59,030 nt of DNA from Bdellovibrionaceae bacterium UBA6776. GTDB lineage: Bacteria; Bdellovibrionota; Bdellovibrionia; Bdellovibrionales; UBA1609. The position numbers and the translations under genes are program-made. The stretch is from the NCBI GenBank assembly GCA_002453155.1, contig DKGG01000010.1, forward strand, positions 1-59,030. The letters run 5' to 3'. The first letter of the stretch is position 1. Every line of letters begins with the position of its first letter. Positions 17,195 through 24,964 of the stretch are shown here, one piece after another. The notes below the pieces were generated by a model. That model was given only the letters and a program-made list of their open reading frames with translations, did not search any database and was not told where the DNA came from.

Positions 17195-17707
17195 CTACCA
17201 GTTCTTAACTGTGCAAGCCGTCGAAGCGAAAGTCCAATTCAAATTTGAAGGCAAATTGGAATCGTCATACACCACTTTGGTTTCCAAAGTTTCACGGTTC
17301 AAACTGACTTTCCAAAGTCCACCGTTACTGGCTCCATAGTAATCCGCAGTCACCAAAACCTTCGCATCGGAAGCACCATTTTGACCGGCAGCATAGAACG
17401 AAGTGCTGGCCGCCTGATAACCACTATCATAGATGGTTGCGGTTGCGTAAACATCTCCTGAGGCTGTTAGAATGGCGTTGTACTCAACTCCAATTCCCGC
17501 ACTGTCAATGGACGCATAACCTGTCGCAGGCAATTGACCATCACAGTTGATCGTGGAAACAATCTTTCCACTGGTGGCCTGAATGTCTTGTACAGAAACC
17601 GAAGTTCCTGCAGGCCCTGGAACTCCCGCATCCCCTTGAGGCCCTTTGATGCAGCCCACAGTTGAAAATGCCAATCCCATGCTCAAAATAAGAATCAATT
17701 TGTTCAT
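17195..17707 (-). CDS. Lipoprotein with short collagen-like segment
   Basis: 170 residues from the ATG at 17707, with GGGGAG before it; longer frames upstream have no signal peptide. The lipoprotein signal ends FSTVGC (Cys19). A short Gly-X-Y run follows (GPQGDAGVPGPAG). The rest is a strand-rich domain with Cys residues near both ends, probably disulfide-linked. Such collagen-like N-termini are found on surface lipoproteins. No function is known. A strong terminator follows. Confidence 0.7.
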   Translation of the reverse strand: MNKLILILSMGLAFSTVGCIKGPQGDAGVPGPAGTSVSVQDIQATSGKIVSTINCDGQLPATGYASIDSAGIGVEYNAILTASGDVYATATIYDSGYQAASTSFYAAGQNGASDAKVLVTADYYGASNGGLWKVSLNRETLETKVVYDDSNLPSNLNWTFASTACTVKNW

Positions 17708-17897
17708 AAACTCCCCTTTGCCAATTTTTAATTTCACCTTCCATAAATTCAAATCTGGGACCATCTGAAAACCCCACAGAATGGCTTTGAGGGCCCCTTT
17801 CCCCCTCCAATCGGGCCTCCTCCAGAGGGGTGCTCCATTTCGTCCCGCAGGTGAAAAAACTTTTGACACTCCCTCGGCCCTTGAGGACAAAACAACG

Positions 17898-19715
17898 ATG
17901 AACCTTCTGCAAATGAACTCCGGCAGCAAGCATTTTGGCTTGAAAGTCCTTTTTGACCAGGCCAGCTTCTCTATCAATATGGGAGAACATGTGGGGGTCA
18001 TTGGTCCCAATGGCGCCGGAAAGACCACCCTCTTTAAAGTCCTCACGGGACAGGCGTCCTTAGACTCTGGACAGGTCATTCAAGCCAAAGATTTAAGAAT
18101 CGGGTACCTGGAACAAGAGGCCCATGAGCCCAATCATCTGCCCGCAGAAGCTTACTTGGAATCCCACTGCCAAAAACCCCTCTGGGAGCTGAAACAATTG
18201 GGCGAAGAATTGGGACTTCGACAAGAGCATTTTGAAAAACATTTTCATGAGTTGAGTGGCGGCTATCGCATGCGCATGAAGCTTTTAGCTTTGATTGGAA
18301 ACGAACCCAATCTGATGCTTCTGGATGAGCCCACAAACTATTTGGATTTGGAAAGTGTTTTGGCCTTAGAAAAATTCCTGCAGAATTACGATGGCGCTTT
18401 CCTTTTGATTTCTCATGATCGCGAGTTTCTTAGAAGAACCACAGATCACACTCTTGAAGTGGAATCCGGTCAGATCACCAAATTCCCCAGTCACATTGAC
18501 GACTACTTCGAACAAAAAGCCCAACTGCGCCTGTTGATGGAGGCTCAAGCCGCCAATCAAGAAAAGCAACGCAAACAGATGCAAGATTTTGTGGACCGCT
18601 TTCGCGCAAAAGCGACCAAAGCGAAACAGGCACAAAGTCGCTTGAAGCGTTTGGAAAAAATGGAAAAGATCGAACTCAGTGATTTGCCCGTTTCTGCGAA
18701 AATCGCAATCCCGGAACCCAATCACACAGGAAAAGAAAATTTTCGTTTGTCCGATGCAAGTTTGGGATATCCCGAAAAAACCATCATTGAAAATTGCAAT
18801 TTGCATCTTCGCCGCGGGGATCACCTGGGAGTTGTGGGATTTAATGGTGCCGGAAAGTCCACATTCTTAAAAACACTCTCCGGTCGACTTCCTTTAAAAT
18901 CTGGTAGGCTGGAATGGGGACATCAAGTGGAAGTTTCTTACTTTGCTCAGCATGTGGCGGAAGAACTTCATCCTGAATCTACCATCTTAAAAGAACTTGA
19001 AAGCGCCGCCCACCCAAGCCTGACTCTTCAAGATGTTTTGAACATGGCAGGCTCTCTTCTTTTTTCCGGAGAAGATGTGGATAAAAAAATCAAAGTCTTG
19101 TCTGGTGGCGAAAAATCTCGAGTGGCTTTGGGACAAGTTCTTTTGCAACGACGCCCCTTGCTCTTGTTGGATGAACCCACCAACCATTTGGATTTTATGA
19201 CCGTCGAAGGACTGACCGAAGCTTTGCGAGATTATCCAGGATCGCTGATTGTGGTTAGCCATGATCGAGGTTTTATTCGCAGAGTGGCTTCTAAAATTTT
19301 AGAAATTCGAGACGGTCGTGCAGAAATCTATCCGGGCAGCTACGATGAATATGTTTGGAGCTTGGAAAACGGAAGTCTCAAGGACCTCGCTTCAAGCGCT
19401 TCGTCTGGTCCCCTTCAAAAAAAACAGCCCCTTACTCATGAACCACAAATTCAGAAACCTGAAAAATTAGATTCGAAAAAAATTAAATCTCTCATGGCAA
19501 AGGTCCGTGGTGAAATTTCCACATTGGAAAAAAACTTAGATCAAACTCAAAGTGAATTGGACACCCTCAATTCCCTGTTGCCTACACAAACGGGTATGGA
19601 TGCGGCAAAGACCAGCGAAAAACTCCACAACTTGGGTACGCAAATGACAGAACTTGAAGATCAATTGCTTGAAAAACTTGAAGAGCTGGAACAGCTCAAA
19701 GCCCAAAAGAAGTAA
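17898..19715 (+). CDS. ABC-F family ATPase (Uup/YheS type)
   Basis: 605 residues from the ATG at 17898. Two ABC domains: the first has GPNGAGKTT, a LSGGYRMR signature and LLDEPTNYLDL; the second has GFNGAGKST, LSGGEKSR and LLDEPTNHLDF. The linker between them is helical and charged. A C-terminal coiled coil (about 545-605) contains LEKNLDQTQSELDTLN, as in Uup. There are no membrane segments, so it is a soluble translation-associated ATPase. The start has only a GAGG 11 bases upstream. TTGACA lies at 17863-17868, so the message may have little or no leader; this is weak evidence. Confidence 0.88.
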   Translation: MNLLQMNSGSKHFGLKVLFDQASFSINMGEHVGVIGPNGAGKTTLFKVLTGQASLDSGQVIQAKDLRIGYLEQEAHEPNHLPAEAYLESHCQKPLWELKQLGEELGLRQEHFEKHFHELSGGYRMRMKLLALIGNEPNLMLLDEPTNYLDLESVLALEKFLQNYDGAFLLISHDREFLRRTTDHTLEVESGQITKFPSHIDDYFEQKAQLRLLMEAQAANQEKQRKQMQDFVDRFRAKATKAKQAQSRLKRLEKMEKIELSDLPVSAKIAIPEPNHTGKENFRLSDASLGYPEKTIIENCNLHLRRGDHLGVVGFNGAGKSTFLKTLSGRLPLKSGRLEWGHQVEVSYFAQHVAEELHPESTILKELESAAHPSLTLQDVLNMAGSLLFSGEDVDKKIKVLSGGEKSRVALGQVLLQRRPLLLLDEPTNHLDFMTVEGLTEALRDYPGSLIVVSHDRGFIRRVASKILEIRDGRAEIYPGSYDEYVWSLENGSLKDLASSASSGPLQKKQPLTHEPQIQKPEKLDSKKIKSLMAKVRGEISTLEKNLDQTQSELDTLNSLLPTQTGMDAAKTSEKLHNLGTQMTELEDQLLEKLEELEQLKAQKK

Positions 19716-19776
19716 ATGCCGATAAATTGAGCATAAAATCTTGATTTTGAATTCCCCTACCTTTTTTGAATTCTCA

Positions 19777-19805
19777 TTGACCCACTTTCAATTCCCCTTT
19801 GTACT
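19777..19805 (+). promoter_or_regulatory. Sigma-70-type promoter for the DUF3015 operon
   Basis: TTGACC (19777-19782) and TGTACT (19800-19805) are 17 bases apart, the ideal spacing. The expected start is near 19812, about 32 bases before the ATG at 19844, which has AAGGAGAG as its ribosome-binding site. Confidence 0.55.
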
Positions 19806-19843
19806 GTTGAAATAACAAAAACTAACCTACAAGGAGAGTAGCG

Positions 19844-20338
19844 ATGACATTTAAAGCTGTATCTGGCTTTTTGGCGCTTTCTTTGGCAGTTGTTCTGGCT
19901 GGACCCAGTGCATTTGCTGAAAAAGAAGCCATGGTAGATAAGATTTCAGGTCAAGGATATGGACTGGCTGGATGTGGACTTGGTTCCATCATTTTCGGAG
20001 CAAAACCTGGAATGATTTAGATTGTTTCTGCAACATTCAACGGAACTGCAGGAAGCCAAACCTTTGGAATCACTTCTGGAACTTCTAACTGTGACATCCC
20101 TGAAATGGGTCAACAGGCTGCTGTATTTATCGAAGTGAACAAAGAAGTTCTTCGCAAAGAAGCTGCAATGGGACAAGGCGAATCTGTAGAAGCCATCTCT
20201 ATGCTTTTGAACTGCACCAATGGTCTTAACAGTGAAATCAAAGCAAACTTTGACCACTATCTTGGTGACAACGTTGGAACTTACGAAACTGTTCGCCGCT
20301 TGATGAACAGCGGATATTGCTCAACTCAAGGTTCATAG
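19844..20338 (+). pseudogene. DUF3015 gene interrupted by an in-frame amber codon
   Basis: From ATG 19844 the frame encodes a signal peptide (ending SAFA) and GCGLGSIIFG, then meets TAG at 20018-20020 (codon 59). The same frame continues without further stops to 20338 and matches its neighbour closely (SATFNGT, then FGITSGTSNC). Aligned to the paralogue at 20351, the TAG falls exactly on a Gln (EENQVLAATTNGT), so a single C-to-T change (CAG to TAG) explains it. It may be a young pseudogene, a strain variant, an assembly error, or a suppressed stop. The intact promoter and ribosome-binding site suggest a recent event. Confidence 0.8.
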
Positions 20339-20350
20339 GAGGACTCTGAA

Positions 20351-20797
20351 ATGAAATCACTACTTATTGCCTCTGTAATTTTGCTTTCTGGAAGCGCTTT
20401 TGCACAAAAAATCGGTCCTGCAGGCTGTGGTCTTGGAAACATGGTTTTGGGCGGAGAAGAAAATCAAGTTCTTGCTGCAACCACAAACGGAACTTTCTAC
20501 TCACAGATTTTCGGAATCACTTCTGGAACTTCTAACTGTATGTCTGACGATGGAATGGCAAAGCTTGAGACTTTCATCGATGGAAACCGTGTGGCTCTTG
20601 AAACTGAAGCCGCTCGTGGACAAGGTGAAACTCTTGAGAGTGTTGCTCAAATCTTGAAGTGCCCAAGCACTTTAAAAGTGAGCGAAACTTTGAAAGCTTC
20701 TCACTCTGAAATCTTCAATGGAACTTCCACAGAGATTTCTAGCAATGTTATGAACGCATTGAAGGCAAATGCCGTTCTTTGCTTGAACAATGGCTAG
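20351..20797 (+). CDS. DUF3015 family exported protein
   Basis: 148 residues. The signal peptide ends GSAFA. The domain has GCGLGNMVLG, NGTFYSQIFGITSGTSNC, a middle helix with RGQGETLESVAQILKC and a final Cys (VLCLNNG), typical of DUF3015 proteins of unknown periplasmic function. It begins 12 bases after the interrupted paralogue, with AGGAGG before the ATG. The paralogues are similar enough to suggest tandem duplication. Confidence 0.85.
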   Translation: MKSLLIASVILLSGSAFAQKIGPAGCGLGNMVLGGEENQVLAATTNGTFYSQIFGITSGTSNCMSDDGMAKLETFIDGNRVALETEAARGQGETLESVAQILKCPSTLKVSETLKASHSEIFNGTSTEISSNVMNALKANAVLCLNNG

Positions 20798-20828
20798 TTA
20801 GTTCTGGCCATTTCAATAGGCTTGAAAT

Positions 20829-20864
20829 AAAAGGAGAGTTCATGAAAAGAACTCTCCTTTTTTT
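20829..20864 (+). terminator. Perfect terminator hairpin with the DUF4105 start codon in its loop
   Basis: Arms 20829-20841 and 20849-20861 form a 13-bp stem without mismatch. The seven-base loop is ATGAAAA, that is, the start codon of the next gene, and a run of seven T (20858-20864) covers the end of the right arm and follows it. The left arm includes the Shine-Dalgarno sequence AAGGAGAG. Upstream, two further, mutually exclusive pairings exist: 20789-20794 with 20807-20812, and 20810-20816 with 20822-20828. It both terminates the DUF3015 transcript and hides the start of DUF4105. Confidence 0.75.
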
Positions 20865-22761
20865 ATTCTTTACTTTCTCCTTTTCGAGCATCGCTCAAAG
20901 CTTTTCATCTTCTGAATGTCTTTCTAAAAACCTGTCCAAAATGGAAGCTCAAAAAACTTGGGAAAACCCACAATGGCTGGGACTTCTTCATATGAGGGAA
21001 GGTTGGTTTTCCCCAGAAAGTGAAGTGGATGGAAAGTATTTTTTTATTTCTCCAGAAGGCTCTCACAGTTCAAAAAGTGAGTTGATTTCCACTCTCAATT
21101 CATTTTGCGCCAATTCCGATTTGGAAACAGGGAAAGAAAACCTTCCCAAGATGAAAGTCCAGTGCCGATTCCCCGCCCGCGCCCAATGGCTCTCTCAGCA
21201 AGGCTTTGGAGGTTGGGAATCGCCTCAATGCCCGGCCTTAGAAACCTGGAAGTCTCAGGTCGGTAAAGAGGAGATCTCTCTTGTATTCTCCTCTTACTAT
21301 GCGAACAATCCCTCTTCTGTATTTGGACACACTCTTCTTCGTGTGGATAAGAAGAAGGATCAATCAAACTCCTTAGTTTCTCCGCTTTTGAGTTATGGAA
21401 TCAATTATGCGGCAGAAGCAAATACTTCAAATGGTTTGCTCTATGCTCTCCTCGGAATGACGGGTGGCTTTCCCGGTGTTTACACCAGCTTGCCCTACTA
21501 CTACAAAGTTCGAGAATATTCGGATTTTGATTCTCGAGATCTTTGGGAATACCAACTCAACATGAACGAAGAGCAAAAGAACCTTTTGCTCAATCACATT
21601 TGGGAGCAAGGGTTCACTTACTTCGACTATTTTTATTTCACCGAAAATTGTTCCTATCACTTGCTGACATCTTTAGATGTAGCTCTTCCCGAGTTGGAAC
21701 TGGATCAAAAAATTCCCTACTGGGTTATTCCTATTGATACGGTCAAAGCCCTCGCATCCACCAAGGGATTGGTAAAGGAGGTAAAATTTCGCCCTTCCCT
21801 TTACCGCCAGTACCGACTTCGCCTGGACCGTCTTGAATCCAAAGACTTGAAGGAAGCCTTTTACCAAACTTTGGAGGGTCATCCTCTTCCGGAATCTCTC
21901 AGCCCTCAAGATCAAGCCTTGGTCATGGACACTGTCCTTGATTATTGGGACTTTAAACATGCCAAAGAACTTTTAGATCCCAAGTCCAATCCCAGCAAAG
22001 TAAAAATGAATTACCTCCGCACTCGCGCAAAGCTTCCTCAAACAGATGCTTTGAATTTTGACAAAGCCTCTTTGGAAAGACCAGATCAATCCCATGAAAC
22101 TTTTCGCGCAGGCCTCGGTTTCGTATCCAACAGCGTTTACAAAACTGGAGGTCTCAATGTGGACTTACGATTTGCACTCCATGATTTTTTAGATCCTCAA
22201 TTGGGATATCCTAAAAAAGCTCAAGTGCAGTTTATGAAATTTAATGGAACTCACTATTTTTCTCGCAATCAATTTAAACTGAACGAAGTCATTCTTTTTG
22301 ACGTGGAGCTGCTTTCTCCTTTGAGAAAATTAGAAAATTCTTTTTCTTGGAGAGCGAAAGTGGGCGGCCGAAGAGACTCCACAGCTTGTGATCACTGCTT
22401 AAGCGCTCAAGGCTTTTTTCAAGGCGGTGGCACTCTTGGATTTTTTCAGGACCGCTTTCTCGTCTATGCATTGGGCGGGGCTGACGTTCGATCTTCAGAT
22501 CAATTTGAGTCTGATCACTTTCTTGCACTTCCCGCAGCAAGCCTTGGGTTCTTGATCAAAGGTCCCTATGATTTGACACTTCAATCCGAGGGCACTTACC
22601 TTAAAAGAAGTGTGTATGGACTTTCGGACCTGAGCCGAGTTTCTGTTCTTGGGCGAAAAAACTTCGGGATCTCCTACTCTTTAGGAGTTCAATTTGAAGG
22701 AGATTTCTCAAAAGAAATTTCGCACTCACAAACGGGAGTCCAAGTTTACACCTTTTTTTAG
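20842..22761 (+). CDS. DUF4105 (Lnb N-terminal-like) periplasmic protein
   Basis: 639 residues. A signal peptide covers about residues 1-18 (ends SSIAQ). The region about 160-290 has the DUF4105 pattern: ISLVFSSYYANNPSSVFGHT, LLSYGINYAAEAN, LLGMTGGFPGVYTSLPYYYK and FYFTENCSYH, with the conserved His and Cys seen in papain-like-fold members. The C-terminal third is strand-rich and Gly/aromatic-rich, perhaps a barrel. The family includes parts of Lnb-type proteins, and its activity is not settled. The start codon sits in a terminator loop, see 20829. Confidence 0.8.
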   Translation: MKRTLLFLFFTFSFSSIAQSFSSSECLSKNLSKMEAQKTWENPQWLGLLHMREGWFSPESEVDGKYFFISPEGSHSSKSELISTLNSFCANSDLETGKENLPKMKVQCRFPARAQWLSQQGFGGWESPQCPALETWKSQVGKEEISLVFSSYYANNPSSVFGHTLLRVDKKKDQSNSLVSPLLSYGINYAAEANTSNGLLYALLGMTGGFPGVYTSLPYYYKVREYSDFDSRDLWEYQLNMNEEQKNLLLNHIWEQGFTYFDYFYFTENCSYHLLTSLDVALPELELDQKIPYWVIPIDTVKALASTKGLVKEVKFRPSLYRQYRLRLDRLESKDLKEAFYQTLEGHPLPESLSPQDQALVMDTVLDYWDFKHAKELLDPKSNPSKVKMNYLRTRAKLPQTDALNFDKASLERPDQSHETFRAGLGFVSNSVYKTGGLNVDLRFALHDFLDPQLGYPKKAQVQFMKFNGTHYFSRNQFKLNEVILFDVELLSPLRKLENSFSWRAKVGGRRDSTACDHCLSAQGFFQGGGTLGFFQDRFLVYALGGADVRSSDQFESDHFLALPAASLGFLIKGPYDLTLQSEGTYLKRSVYGLSDLSRVSVLGRKNFGISYSLGVQFEGDFSKEISHSQTGVQVYTFF

Positions 22762-22770
22762 GGAGATGTT

Positions 22771-23613
22771 TTGCCGTTCAAACGCCACCACATAATCTCG
22801 ATTCTAATTTTGTCTCTCGGAGCATTTACCTCTGGATGCAGTTCGGTCTTTTATCAACCCAACCCCATTCTCTATGTGAATCCATCGAAACTCCCCATCG
22901 TTCCTGAGGAACTGGACATTCCCGCACGAGATGGGCATCAAATACCTGCGTGGTATTTTAAATCTCCTGAGAAAAAATCAAAGGGCATTTTGATTCACTT
23001 TCATGGCAATGCTCAAAACATGTCCACGCATTTTATGTTTTTGGCTTCAGCTCCTACTCATGGATATGACCACTTGATTTTTGATTATCGCGGCTATGGA
23101 AAATCAAAAGGAATTCCAAATCCAAAGAACACCGTAGAAGATGGTGTGGATGTGTTGAAGTGGGTCAAAAAAAGATTTCCAGATCTTCCTCGGATCGTCT
23201 TTGCGCAAAGTTTAGGAGGAGCCGTTGCGCTCAAAGCGCTCTCTGAAGCTCCCACCGAGGTGCTGCCCGATGCCTTGGTGATCGACTCCAGCTTTGTCAG
23301 CTATCGCTCTGCCGCTCGCTACATTTTAGGGGGACATGCTCTCACATGGCTGTTGCAGCCCCTCGGATGGCTGATTGTAGACAATTCCATGGCTCCTGAT
23401 GGACAACTGAAAAATCTTCCATCCATTCCGACTCTGGTCATTCACGGAACCGATGACAGCGTGATCAGCTACTCTCAAGGCAAAAAAGTCTTTCAACAGG
23501 CCCCTCGTCCCACTCAGTTTTGGAAAGTTCCTCAAGGAAGGCACACCGAGTTTATGGCTCGAAAGAAGTTTCGAACGGAATTCTATGCCTTCTTAGACCG
23601 ACTTTTCTTATAA
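22771..23613 (+). CDS. Lipoprotein alpha/beta hydrolase
   Basis: 280 residues from a TTG at 22771, with AGGGAG five bases before it. The lipoprotein signal ends FTSGC. The hydrolase fold shows an oxyanion region ILIHFHGNAQN, the Ser elbow AQSLGGAVA, Asp in HGTDDSVI and His in QGRHTEF, so the catalytic triad is complete. It is of the BEM46/YpfH-like type; the substrate is unknown. It lies nine bases after the DUF4105 stop and is probably co-transcribed with it. Confidence 0.8.
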   Translation: MPFKRHHIISILILSLGAFTSGCSSVFYQPNPILYVNPSKLPIVPEELDIPARDGHQIPAWYFKSPEKKSKGILIHFHGNAQNMSTHFMFLASAPTHGYDHLIFDYRGYGKSKGIPNPKNTVEDGVDVLKWVKKRFPDLPRIVFAQSLGGAVALKALSEAPTEVLPDALVIDSSFVSYRSAARYILGGHALTWLLQPLGWLIVDNSMAPDGQLKNLPSIPTLVIHGTDDSVISYSQGKKVFQQAPRPTQFWKVPQGRHTEFMARKKFRTEFYAFLDRLFL

Positions 23614-23680
23614 AACTTCTGGACATTTAGCCATTATTCGATAGCGTGCCCCCTTTGAAACCAGATCAAAGGAGAATCCT

Positions 23681-24160
23681 ATGCAAGCCTCTCAAGACCA
23701 TGTGGTGTCTATTGAATACACTCTGAAAAACGCTCAAGGTGAAGTTCTAGACTCTTCTGGAGACCAACCCTTTTCTTATCTTCACGGCGCTCAGAACATC
23801 GTTCCTGGCTTGGAAAAAGCTCTTGAGGGCAAGGCTAAAGGCGATCAGTTGGAAGTGAACTTGAAGCCCGAAGAAGGCTACGGACCTCGCAGAGACGAAT
23901 TGATGTCCACCGTTGATAAATCCGAATTGGATCAAATTCCTAACATTGAAGAAGGAATGCAGCTTCAAGCACAAACTCCCCAAGGCATTCAGATCTTCAC
24001 AGTGACCGAAGTGACAGGCGACAAAGTGACTTTGGATGGAAACCATCCTCTCGCGGGTCACGATTTGAATTTTAGTGTAAAAGTCATTGATATTCGAAAA
24101 GCAACCAGTGAAGAATTGGAACATGGACATGTTCATGGACCTGGAGGTCATCACCACTAG
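23681..24160 (+). CDS. slyD: SlyD-like FKBP peptidyl-prolyl isomerase
   Basis: 159 residues. The FKBP core shows HVVSIEYTLKNAQGEVLDSS, FSYLHGAQNIVPGLEKAL and an inserted IF domain (about 75-125: GYGPRRDELMSTVDKSELDQ). It ends in a His-rich tail (HGHVHGPGGHHH) for metal binding, as in SlyD. It assists protein folding and nickel handling. The ribosome-binding site AAAGGAG lies partly in a 7-bp hairpin (23652-23658 with 23666-23672), which may modulate translation. Confidence 0.92.
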   Translation: MQASQDHVVSIEYTLKNAQGEVLDSSGDQPFSYLHGAQNIVPGLEKALEGKAKGDQLEVNLKPEEGYGPRRDELMSTVDKSELDQIPNIEEGMQLQAQTPQGIQIFTVTEVTGDKVTLDGNHPLAGHDLNFSVKVIDIRKATSEELEHGHVHGPGGHHH

Positions 24161-24539
24161 TGCTCTTGGCGGGTTCCTTGTTGGACTCGCTTTTGTGACT
24201 TTATTGCTCTTTAATGGGCGTTTTATTGAAGTTTCAAAAATTATTCATCTTCCCTTTCGCAATTCCATAGGCCCAAAATCTTGGGCCTATTTTTTTATCT
24301 TAGGCCTAATCGCCTCTGGCTTTCTCTTTGGCCATTTCCATCCCGAGAAGATTTTAAACACTTCTACACGAAGTCTTCTGGAGGTTCTTGCGGGCGGGCT
24401 CTTTTGTGGTGTGGCCTGCTCTTTAATTCAAGATCTTGTACCAAAGCTTCGACTTTTAAATTTCATCGGCTTGATCTTGCTTTATCTAGGAGGAACCACC
24501 ACTCTTTTGTTCCTGAAGTGGGCGGGGTGGGTTTTATGA
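24123..24539 (+). CDS. Half-size YeeE/YedE-type membrane protein, first copy
   Basis: About 138 residues if the ATG at 24123 is used; this overlaps the end of slyD by 38 bases, and ATGs at 24129 and 24135 are alternatives. Segments TSALGGFLVGLAFVTLLLF, YFFILGLIASGFLFG, LLEVLAGGLFCGVACSLI and LNFIGLILLYLGG are hydrophobic. The GGFLVGLAF start fits the YeeE/YedE (sulfur transport) family, here as one half of a pair like PmpA/PmpB. A perfect terminator hairpin lies inside the frame at 24267-24296. Role in sulfur-compound transport is inferred from family. Confidence 0.65.
   Translation: MDMFMDLEVITTSALGGFLVGLAFVTLLLFNGRFIEVSKIIHLPFRNSIGPKSWAYFFILGLIASGFLFGHFHPEKILNTSTRSLLEVLAGGLFCGVACSLIQDLVPKLRLLNFIGLILLYLGGTTTLLFLKWAGWVL
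24267..24296 (+). terminator. Intrinsic terminator inside the first YeeE/YedE gene
   Basis: A perfect 10-bp stem (24267-24276 with 24281-24290), loop AATC, then TTTTTT at 24291-24296 (seven T counting the stem end). It is about 105 bases after the slyD stop but within the next coding frame, where it encodes part of GPKSWAYFF. It should end most slyD transcripts. Confidence 0.75.
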
Positions 24540-24955
24540 GTTTTAAAAATTTAATCGCATTTTTGTCCGCCGTTTTGTTGGGACAAGGATTTGGACATGC
24601 TGGACTTTTAAATCCCCAAACGGTGATGGGATTTTTTGATCTTCAAACACCAACTTTCAACTTGCCTCTGTGTTTTTTATTCTTTCTTCTCACTTTTTTG
24701 CCGGCATTTTTACTTGTAAAGTCTTGGAAGCATCCCATCTTGGAAAAATCCTGGCATGTGGAAAGAACATCCAACCCTGAACTGTTAAGACTTTTGGGGT
24801 TCCTTTTGTTTGGAGTTGGAATGGCCCTGTCAGGACTTTCGCCAGCTTTTGCTCTTGCCGAACTTTCCATTCGCCCCAGTGAGACCATTGCATTTCTTTT
24901 GATGCTTTTGATTGGCATTAAAATCACCGGCATCATTCGAAAACAACTTCACTGA
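24536..24955 (+). CDS. Half-size YeeE/YedE-type membrane protein, second copy (DUF6691-like)
   Basis: 139 residues, overlapping the previous stop by ATGA. The motif GQGFGHAGLLNPQTVMGFFDL matches the GxGLxxSGMxNPxxVxGFxDL signature of these proteins, and a late GFLLFGVGMALSGLSPAFAL repeats the pore half-motif. Four membrane segments fit. Together with the first copy it would form a complete sulfur-compound channel. Confidence 0.75.
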   Translation: MSFKNLIAFLSAVLLGQGFGHAGLLNPQTVMGFFDLQTPTFNLPLCFLFFLLTFLPAFLLVKSWKHPILEKSWHVERTSNPELLRLLGFLLFGVGMALSGLSPAFALAELSIRPSETIAFLLMLLIGIKITGIIRKQLH

Positions 24956-24964
24956 AAAACGATA

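Noticed and set aside
20105..20338. Independent 77-codon gene
   Set aside because: It is the distal part of the interrupted DUF3015 gene, in the same frame after the amber codon.
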